A stretch of DNA of 64,000 nt from Cryptomeria japonica (Eukaryota; Streptophyta; Pinopsida; Cupressales; Cupressaceae). A model generated the notes under the pieces. The model did no database searches. It saw only the letters and a program-made list of their open reading frames with translations, and was not told where the DNA came from. Below, in pieces: positions 59,901 through 64,000 of this stretch. The stretch lies in assembly GCF_030272615.1 (NCBI RefSeq), contig NC_081409.1, positions 241,450,332-241,514,331 of the forward strand, in the 5' to 3' direction. Each line of letters begins with the position of its first letter. Position 1 is the stretch's first letter. A program made the position numbers and the translations under genes.

Positions 59901-60525
59901 GTGTTGTAAACAGCTTATCCCTGAATTAGGTAATGATGCAGTAACACTGAATCAATTACCTTCACAATCCCTAGAAGCATGATTTCTATTCTCATTGCAT
60001 AGGAAAAATGATTGAGTAAGTAAGAGAACAGAAAGAATTAATTTTTCTATTGACAATATAATGGACAGGGATGTCGACATATAGTGGCAGGACAGACATT
60101 TCCCTTTATTTAAATTTTATAATGAGTACACTTTTACTGCTTCTCTAATTTTGCTACTTTACTGCAATATAACACAGGTCCATACTCACCATATTTGATT
60201 TGTCTCCTTACTTTAATTTGTCCATTTCTAGTTATGAATACATATTTGGGTCACACCCTGGATATATGTGGTGGTATATTTGATCTGTTCTTATTCTAGA
60301 TGTTGGAATCATATACGTGGGAATAGTATGGTGTATATTTTTTATTTTTGTTTGTGCACCTTTTTTTTCTTATCTTCAAGTATAAATATTGTAAAATTTG
60401 GAACACTTGCAATCTCTGTTTGTGCAATATATCATTTATGCTAAGTGACAAGGATATTTGTTTTGATCATGTAGGGGTTGATCGTATAGGCCCTGTACAT
60501 GCATTGAGGCTGATCACCAAGTTTG
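29932..60525 (+). CDS. 5'-3' exonuclease family gene (PolA/Taq exonuclease-domain type), internal exons only
   Basis: Six exons (29932-29988, 31893-32020, 34896-34964, 46604-46689, 46883-46992, 60475-60525) join in frame with GT-AG borders. They give about 167 codons of the catalytic core found in the N-terminal domain of bacterial DNA polymerase I and in plant organellar exonucleases. Visible landmarks are FRHTMYPAYKGNR, PTPDTV, VPGVEADDV, VSPDKDF, VGDPSDNIPG and the start of the helix-hairpin-helix VDRIGPVHAL. The acidic metal ligands in EADD, DKD and GDPSDN are all kept, so the product should be an active 5' nuclease or flap nuclease, probably acting on mitochondrial or plastid DNA. The targeting peptide, N-terminal exons and C-terminal exons are not in view. 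Introns are up to 13.5 kb and full of transposons. Confidence 0.9.
29989..31892 (+). other. Exonuclease intron of 1904 nt
   Basis: This AT-rich DNA has no recognisable element or reading frame. It runs from donor GTATGA to an acceptor at 31891-31892. Confidence 0.8.
31893..32020 (+). CDS. Exonuclease exon b
   Basis: The acceptor AG is at 31891-31892 and the donor GTGTGC at 32021. The 128-nt exon encodes LTFRHTMYPAYKGNRIPTPD and on to LKVIE. It covers the arginine/lysine-rich substrate-contact region and the following helix (QALQYLKAAL). The first two bases complete a Gly codon with the last base of exon a. The donor lies only 11 bases before a copia target duplication. Confidence 0.95.
32037..34824 (-). 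mobile_element. Short Ty1/copia element, antisense, inside exonuclease intron
   Basis: Related terminal segments of about 300 bp lie at 32037-32354 and 34525-34824. They share phrases such as ATTGCAGAAATAG, ACATTGCATTGGCTTATAAAG and CCAACA at the end. The flank GAATG is duplicated (32032-32036 and 34825-34829). On the minus strand each LTR starts TGTTGGA. The one at 34525 is followed by ATGGTATCACAGC, one base from the canonical initiator-Met PBS. The one at 32354 is preceded by a purine tract (GGGGAAGATGGGGAA). Only a gag remnant lies between, so the 2.8 kb copy is non-autonomous. The LTR ends at the inner side are uncertain by a few bases. Confidence 0.85.
32938..33720 (-). pseudogene. Copia gag remnant with zinc knuckle
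   Basis: The minus-strand frame 33159-32938 contains the knuckle CFYCNKKGHIMMKC. Upstream pieces in other frames carry a copia-gag-like segment (HISEFGRLHIQCAGI near 33300-33370) and WNVLDTLFG (near 33465). These are typical of the gag of Ty1/copia elements. Frameshifts and stops separate the pieces; no protease, integrase or RT follows. Confidence 0.7.
34896..34964 (+). CDS. Exonuclease exon c (EADD motif)
   Basis: The acceptor AAAAGCAG ends at 34895 and the donor GTATAC starts at 34965. The 23 codons, phase 0 at both ends, encode VPGVEADDVIATLAVNGVAA plus GAK. The EADD acids are metal ligands in the Taq and T5 family. Confidence 0.96.
35209..36302 (-). repeat. Solo LTR, antisense to the host gene
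   Basis: Read on the minus strand it begins TGTAATGTCCCCCAC, the chromovirus LTR start of this window. On the + strand it runs from TGTAATGAACCG to GGGGGACATTACA. Both sides carry TTTAT (35204-35208 and 36303-36307). It has no internal coding region. The open frame 35396-35605 is inside the LTR and has no known domain. Confidence 0.88.
36308..37907. other. Intron sequence without recognisable gene
   Basis: The frame 36833-37081 (82 codons) resembles no family I know. The last part, up to 37907, may be the 3' terminal region of the antisense element that follows, because a purine tract (minus strand, AAAAGGGGGAAAT) lies at 37905-37918. Confidence 0.5.
37916..41529 (-). pseudogene. Very long antisense ORF of unknown function, probably the sole gene of a non-autonomous retroelement
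   Basis: Read right to left, a frame starts MPPKAFDSSKAPKAPG at 41529 and continues at 41162 (FSPEAIAEAFSIPTHEEA) and in an unbroken 395-residue part at 40915-39728 (VTLLSRVMGLPHSN, FDWAQIISDNIHAQL, YMVYMFAQHPGLLGL). A Lys-rich stretch follows in a shifted frame (39620-39725), then acidic and coiled-coil-like parts down to 37916. Four of the later pieces share one frame, separated only by single stops. The whole would be about 1200 residues. I do not recognise the family. A PBS-like sequence just upstream and a purine tract just downstream suggest it fills the interior of an LTR element. Whether it is gag-like is unknown. Confidence 0.55.
41585..41615 (-). other. PBS-like sequence upstream of the long antisense ORF
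   Basis: On the minus strand, AACGCCGTTGTTGGGCACC resembles the TGGCGCCGTTGCCGGG primer site of Tat/Athila elements (compare element B at 5221), with several mismatches. It lies about 60 bases before the ORF start, where a PBS would be expected. I found no matching LTR pair, so the assignment is tentative. Confidence 0.4.
41640..44285. repeat. Degenerate ~110-bp repeats with TTTTTCGGTATTT and GCGAATGAAGG motifs
   Basis: From about 42240 to 43700 the phrases TTTTTCGGTRTTT, CGGCGAATGAAGG or CGGCTATT, and GAAAAAGGTGTTTTAACTTT recur in the same order roughly every 100-120 bases (for example near 42570, 42685, 42800, 43190, 43285, 43410 and 43545). No protein-coding signal is present. The short frames, including 43324-43650, simply read the repeats. 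A run of about 13 G lies at 44099-44111. Confidence 0.6.
44616..45090. repeat. Tandem duplication, 255-bp period
   Basis: The segment beginning AATTCAGTCAGACAACAG at 44616 is repeated from 44871 with roughly 80 percent identity, including AAAGAAATTTAAGAATCTTT near the end of each copy. It lies in the intron and is non-coding. Confidence 0.75.
45091..46603. other. Intron sequence, nothing recognised
   Basis: AT-rich sequence without open frames of note or identifiable repeats, ending in the polypyrimidine tract and acceptor of exonuclease exon d. Confidence 0.7.
46604..46689 (+). CDS. Exonuclease exon d (DKD motif)
   Basis: The acceptor TTTTTAG ends at 46603. The 86-nt exon starts in phase 0 and encodes VRIVSPDKDFFQIICPSVRL and on to APRGT, ending with two bases of a Gln codon. 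The donor is GTTAAA at 46690, chosen because it restores the frame with exon e. DKD provides two more metal ligands. Confidence 0.93.
46883..46992 (+). CDS. Exonuclease exon e (GDxSDN motif)
   Basis: The acceptor ATACGTAG ends at 46882 and the donor GTTGTG starts at 46993. The 110-nt exon encodes VVSFGIEQFAEKYGDLKPSQ and on to VGDPSDNIP, ending with one base of a Gly codon. The GDPSDN signature is the last acidic cluster of the active site. The preceding intron is only 193 nt. Confidence 0.96.
46993..48887. other. First part of the 13.5 kb exonuclease intron
   Basis: No gene is recognised. A short tandem duplication with period about 62 lies at 48695-48805 (GAACCTACAAAYYAAATTAAATTGC copies). 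The minus-strand frames at 47617-48112 have no known domain. Confidence 0.65.
48893..49355 (+). repeat. 5' LTR of the non-autonomous copia element
   Basis: A 463-bp LTR with a long block of ATAATATAAT-type sequence in the middle. It matches 52506-52927 except for a 41-bp length difference inside the AT-rich block and a few substitutions. Confidence 0.93.
49356..49367 (+). other. Primer-binding site (initiator Met tRNA type)
   Basis: TGGTATCAGAGC begins at the first base after the 5' LTR and is the standard copia primer site. Confidence 0.92.
49368..51640 (+). pseudogene. Interior of the copia element, only short unrecognised frames
   Basis: The largest frames are 49335-49697 (starts in the LTR), 50711-51106 (131 codons) and 51132-51338. 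None shows a zinc knuckle, protease, integrase or RT motif. They may be decayed gag, but no conserved block supports this. Confidence 0.4.
51641..51922 (+). repeat. Tandem 45-bp repeats, open on both strands
   Basis: Four close copies start at 51743, 51788, 51833 and 51878 (CATTCTTCTCTGTGAGAGAA...), with two more diverged copies upstream. The period is a multiple of three and there is no stop, so a 15-residue repeat is readable on each strand. This explains the two overlapping 60-codon frames without needing a gene. Confidence 0.9.
51923..52490 (+). repeat. Irregular CCCTCTGGGAGTAGCCATGGTGG repeats
   Basis: Motifs CACCCTCTGGGATGAGCCATGG, GGATGTCATGTG and TGAGGTGACGATCTCACAATAATGG recur irregularly up to the polypurine tract at 52494. 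They appear to be a second, older repeat tract in the 3' untranslated part of the copia element. Confidence 0.7.
52506..52927 (+). repeat. 3' LTR of the non-autonomous copia element
   Basis: A 422-bp LTR matching 48893-49355, shorter by a 41-bp AT-rich piece, followed by the TSD ACTTC. Confidence 0.93.
52983..54490 (+). repeat. Solo LTR with inverted-looking ends
   Basis: It starts TGTTGTCCCCTACTAGG, close to the LTR at 55899, and ends GGGTACATTACA. The 5-bp flank AAATT is duplicated (52978-52982 and 54491-54495). The two LTRs share about the first 150 bases. No coding region is present; the frame 53708-53965 lies inside the LTR. Confidence 0.82.
54496..55893. other. Intron sequence with an internal duplication
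   Basis: Segments 54836-55010 and 55348-55525 resemble each other (GGCCATTTTTT, AAAAAATAGGGAAA, TTCATATxATAACATTGATAA in the same order). Both are preceded by GGGGATGGCAG-like sequence or close to it. They may be parts of an old DNA element. No coding signal is seen. Confidence 0.5.
56346..56382. repeat. Near-perfect 37-bp palindrome
   Basis: GGCAGACAGATCTGACA, a two-base centre, then TGTCAGATCTGGTCTGCC. The arms differ by one extra base, so a strong hairpin can form. Confidence 0.92.
57695..57762. repeat. Two tandem copies of a 34-bp AT-only repeat
   Basis: Copies at 57695-57728 and 57729-57762 are identical and consist only of A and T. They begin a 400-bp extremely AT-rich tract. Confidence 0.9.
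58182..60474. other. Last part of the 13.5 kb exonuclease intron
   Basis: I recognise no gene or complete element. A GC-richer patch at 58800-59000 (GGATGTCCCC and CAGTTTCCTGCCGTGTCCCC motifs) could be the end of an old DNA transposon, but no partner end with a TSD was found. Confidence 0.55.
60475..60525 (+). CDS. Exonuclease exon f (helix-hairpin-helix start)
   Basis: The acceptor CATGTAG ends at 60474 and the donor GTATGA starts at 60526. The 51-nt exon completes the Gly codon of exon e and encodes VDRIGPVHALRLITKF plus one base. This is the DNA-binding helix-hairpin-helix that follows GDxSDN in the family. The next exon, expected to continue with a TLENLL-like segment, is not seen before 64000. 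Confidence 0.9.
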
Positions 60526-60989
60526 GTATGACATGCTGTTCTTCTGACTGTTTGATTTGATAAATTACGTGCACTTTTCTATTAGTTTTGGAATTTGGCT
60601 ATTCTGCATGCTGTCTAGATATATGTGTCAGCAGTGTTGCATGGATATGGATATGGGATACATATATGGCTAATTTTCTAGGCCACCAAAAATGGATATG
60701 AACCCATAAAAATGCCTATATACATATGTGGCAAAAGACACGAGAGTACATTTTCTTAATACAAATATAAGATAAGAGGAAATTTTGTTTACTAGAAGTA
60801 ATATAAATCACTTTGAAGAAAGTAATATAAATTATTGTTACAATATCCCAAATGTTTACAAATATATTCTATCATCAAGATTCAAAACAACCAACTATAG
60901 AACCACATGGTATCAACTGTTGTCCTTCTAAAATCAGAGTCCACATCATCTAGATTCTCTTGAGAGCTAGGATACTTGGATTTGATACA
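60526..60989. other. Start of the next exonuclease intron, no gene
   Basis: It begins with donor GTATGA. A short GGATATGGATATGGGATACATATATGG patch at 60638-60668 is reminiscent of subterminal repeats of DNA transposons, but nothing supports a full element. Confidence 0.5.
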
Positions 60990-61079
60990 GCAATCGATCA
61001 CATTCCTCGAGCCACATTAAAATGCAGCAGTTCAGTGTTTTGTTTCCTCCATGCCTACTGCCAGCAGTGAGCCACAATA

Positions 61080-62080
61080 TCATGCTGATATCTAGACAGT
61101 GTTGGATAAGCATAGTGTGGTGTTTGGGGAAATTCCCCCAAGAAGACCACTTGGATGTGGATTTGAGCATGTTATAGAGCTTGAAGAGGGCGTCAAGCCA
61201 GTTATCACTACGCCCTACCAACACCCACGACATATTAAAGAATAGATTGAGAAAACAATCAAGGAGTTATTGAGCATGGAACACATCCGGCCTAGTTCTA
61301 GTCCATTTGCTTCATCGGTTGTTTTGGTCAAAAGAAGGATGGCACTATGTGCATGTGCATAGATTATAGCGCCTTGGACAAGAAGACCATTGAGAATAGG
61401 TACCCCATTCCTAGGATCGACAAGCTACTTGATGAATTGCATGGGGCCATGTATTTTTCTAAGACTGATCTAAGTTCAAGCTATCACCAGATTCAAGTTC
61501 GGTAAGAAGACATACGCAAGACTGATTTGCGCTGTTACTATGGACGTTTTGAGTTCCTAGTCATGCCATTCAGACTCACTAATGCACCGGCGACATGCCA
61601 ATCTTACATGAACCACACCTTTTGGGATCAGTTGCGCAAGTTCGTATTAGTCTTCTTTGATGACATATTGATATATAGTAAGTCTTGGAATGACCATCTT
61701 CAACATTTGGATGTGGTGTTGGGTATTATGGAGGCTCAATCATTGTATGCGAAGGCTACTAAATGTGAGTTCAGGATGATAGAGATTCTTTACCTTGGAC
61801 ATGTGATTGGAGCTGACGGTGTTAAGGTACACCAAGAGAAGATTTAGGCTATTCAGGATTGGTCGTCACCTAAGAACATTTCAGAGTTGAGAGGTTTCTT
61901 GGGCCTATGTTGCTATTACCGAAGGTTTGTGAAAGGTTTCTCGCAATTGGCATCACCACGTACAGACCTCACAAAAAAGGGTGCATTTCATTGGTCTAAT
62001 GTGGCACAGGTGACATTTGACAAGCTTAAGGAAGTCATGAGCTCATGTCTAGTATTGGCGCTTCTTGATTTTACATAACC
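61080..62080 (+). pseudogene. Element D reverse transcriptase
   Basis: RT blocks appear as [36 protein letters not shown] (then a one-base loss near 61333), [45 protein letters not shown], and the catalytic [12 protein letters not shown] at about 61651-61686. A TAA at about 61503 and a TAG at about 61846 interrupt it. The FDD residues are intact, but the copy is dead. Confidence 0.83.
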
Positions 62081-62344
62081 GTTTGTGTTGGAGTGCAATG
62101 CATCGGGTCAGGGGATAGGTGCAGTTTTGATGCAAAATCGACATCTGATTGCATATGAGAGCAAAAACCTAAGGGACACAGAAAGATTGTACTCCACATA
62201 CGATAAGGAGATACTAGCGATTATGCATGCGTTAGCTAATTTCAGGCAGTTTCTAGTGGGAACTAAATTTGTTGTTAGAATTGATAACAACAGTCTCAAA
62301 TAGTTCCTGGAGTAGAAGGATTTAAATGAGCGGCAACAAATGTG
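62081..62344 (+). pseudogene. Element D RNase H, truncated
   Basis: FVLECNASGQGIGAVLMQN (Asp of CDAS changed to Asn), YSTYDKEILAIMHAL and VVRIDNNSLK are visible, followed by TAG stops. The domain stops at 62344, where sequence jumps to the integrase C-terminal part. Confidence 0.8.
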
Positions 62345-63026
62345 GGTGAGTACCACTCAATACCACCTACTACATGTCTATTGGCATGTCTCCCTTTAGG
62401 GCGTTATACGGGTATGATGCACTATCATTTATGGATTTGGCCTTCAATGATAGTAAAGTCGCTTGGGCAAAAGAAACGATGCAAAGCTATCAGGATATCC
62501 TTAAAGCATTAAAGGATAATCTCCAACACGCACAAAACCAGCAAAAAATATATGCAGACAAACACCGTGTTGAGAGATCTTTTGAGGTTGGGGACTTAGT
62601 TTTGTTGCATCTACAACCATACAGACAATCAACGCTAAAGAAAAGTGGAGTGGAAAAAATTAAGCCATGTTTCTATGGGCCTTACAAGATACTATGAAGA
62701 ATTGGGGAGGTTGCATATGAATTGGAACTTCTAGAAGGCAGTAAAATACACAACGTGTTCCATGTTTCATGCCTCAAGAAAGCATAGGGCCAGCAAACAG
62801 TTTCATCTCCAGAACTTCCACCCCTCGATGAGGAAGGAAATTCGGTTTTAGTTCCTAATAGTAATGTAGATATGAGGGAGAAAACATTGAGGAACAGGGT
62901 GATTCGTGAATATCTCATCAGATGGAAAGACTTGCTAGTTGAGGATGCAACTTGGGAAGGAGAATCGATTTTACAACATCTTAATTTGCGATTGCTAGAG
63001 GACCAGCAATCATGGGAAGGGAGGAT
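62345..63026 (+). pseudogene. Element D integrase C-terminus and chromodomain
   Basis: It begins inside the integrase core end with NTTYYMSIGMSPFRALYGYD (about 62354). It continues through QKIYADKHRVERSFEVGDLV, IHNVFHVSCLKKA and the chromodomain-like VIREYLIRWKDLLVEDATWE (about 62897-62956). Stops near 62694 and 62786 break it. The layout matches element A closely, which allows the upstream deletion to be measured. Confidence 0.82.
63012..63026 (+). other. Polypurine tract of element D
   Basis: GGGAAGGGAGGA lies directly before the LTR start at 63027, as in element A. Confidence 0.78.
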
Positions 63027-64000
63027 TGTAATGTCCCTCGTTGCCTTGCAGTCAAATTATTGTTAATTTGCTAGCCTTTATTATTCCCGAAGGCTAAAGA
63101 AAAATTAAAAGGGAATAAAATTGTATAATTAAATATGAAAGGAGAAGCTAAAGTCACATTTATAATTCATATTTAATTGTTAAATGACCCACCCTATGGT
63201 GCAAAAGGACGCCCAAGCCTTCTTAGGCGATAAATTTTCCTAAGCTAAGTTAGTTATTAATGTGTCAATGGGGGCGACATTTTTGTGAAGGCTAAGTTAA
63301 TTATTATTATGTCTTGAGCACTTTATAAGGAAGGCGATATAAATATTTTAAGCCTTGGTGGTAACTTAAAGATGCCCAAATTTTTAATTTATTTGGAGTA
63401 ATATATTTCCAAGGAAATATTATTGACATTTCATGAAGTGATTCAATGAAAAAAAGAAAAAGAAAGGCCAACAATATGATAAAGTTAGGAGTTGAGGAGA
63501 AGGTATTATTCATTCACATTAATATTTTTTTAATTGAACTATCTTCTGTGTCGTTGCATGCTATTCTCAAGCCCTAGAACAAAAACCCTAGAGGTCTTTG
63601 AGCAGCTTTGACGCCCATCCAGGTAGATCTGTGGTGGCTTCATCATAGACACTACAAGTGCTTCCTTCCGTGGACTCAAGGGTAAATGCAAGCTCGCTAA
63701 AGTTGGAGTCATTTTTTGATCATGGGCTTTTCAACGCATAGGTTTTTTTTTCGGGTCACCCAAAGGCGTCTACAAGAATTGTGTGGAGGACCATTATCAA
63801 TGTAAATGACCATTATTGGTGCATCTTTCTTCCCCAGTGTGGGTGAAGGAACATTTAGACATACATATATTGGTGTTGGTTCAAGGGCATGAACATTCAC
63901 TTCGTGTTGAAGGCAAAAAGACTACTGTGCGGAATTCAGGGAAATCCATCCTTTGTCAAGTAGGAGACACCTCTTCCATATTTTTTTGTAATTTTAATTT
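63027..64000 (+). repeat. 3' LTR of element D, running off the window
   Basis: It opens TGTAATGTCCCTCG. The rest is diverged from the element A LTR but has the same general layout. No coding frame is supported; the small minus-strand frames at 63307-63900 have no known domain. Confidence 0.75.

Larger units (their letters stand above)
60990..64000 (+). mobile_element. Element D: chromovirus copy with internal deletion, 5' truncated
   Basis: RT, RNase H, and then directly the integrase end and chromodomain are recognisable between about 61000 and 63026. A polypurine tract and an LTR start (TGTAATGTCC at 63027) follow. Gag, protease, the end of RNase H, the integrase zinc finger and most of the integrase core are missing. 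Sequence similarity to element A is high along the parts that remain. It lies in the intron after exon f, provided the host gene continues to the right. The 3' LTR continues past the window. Confidence 0.82.

Noticed and set aside
60638-60760. GGATATGGATATGGGATAC patch as a transposon end
   Set aside because: No partner end or target duplication could be found.

Overview
The window is plant nuclear DNA from a large, repeat-rich genome. Chromoviruses with C-terminal chromodomains, Ty1/copia elements primed by initiator Met-tRNA and plant-type hAT elements are stacked around and inside a gene with very long introns. The intron lengths (up to about 13.5 kb) and the dominance of chromovirus LTRs would fit a gymnosperm or another giant-genome plant. 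That assignment is an inference; no marker in the window fixes the species.

Region 1 (1-26.5 kb) is a nested transposon block. Element A (chromovirus, + strand, entering from the left edge) has its 3' LTR split by element B. B is a complete 5.7 kb gag-protease LTR element with its pol region mostly deleted and a 5-bp target duplication TGGAG. A abuts element C, an older and badly decayed chromovirus. C's chromodomain end is interrupted by hAT-1 (8-bp TSD CTTGAGAC). Its 3' LTR is interrupted by a LINE-like insert (17-bp TSD) and by hAT-2 (8-bp TSD with one mismatch), and hAT-2 itself carries a solo LTR. Another solo LTR with a perfect 5-bp TSD (GGTGC) follows.

Region 2 (29.9-60.5 kb) holds the only convincing host gene. 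Six consecutive exons on the + strand have consistent GT-AG junctions and phases and encode the catalytic core of a PolA/Taq-type 5'-3' exonuclease (organellar exonuclease family of plants). All recognisable metal-binding motifs are present (EADD, DKD, GDxSDN). The 5' exons and the 3' exons were not found in the window. The introns are about 1.9, 2.9, 11.6, 0.19 and 13.5 kb. Their growth can be traced to dated-looking insertions: a short antisense copia element that turned an 82-nt intron into a 2.9 kb one; solo LTRs; an unusual antisense element with one very long decayed ORF of unknown function; and a 4.0 kb non-autonomous copia element.

Region 3 (about 61-64 kb) is element D, a chromovirus copy with an internal deletion between short direct repeats. 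Its 3' LTR runs off the right edge.

Almost all open frames outside the exonuclease exons are transposon remnants or antisense shadows of them. I saw no tRNA or rRNA genes and no CRISPR.
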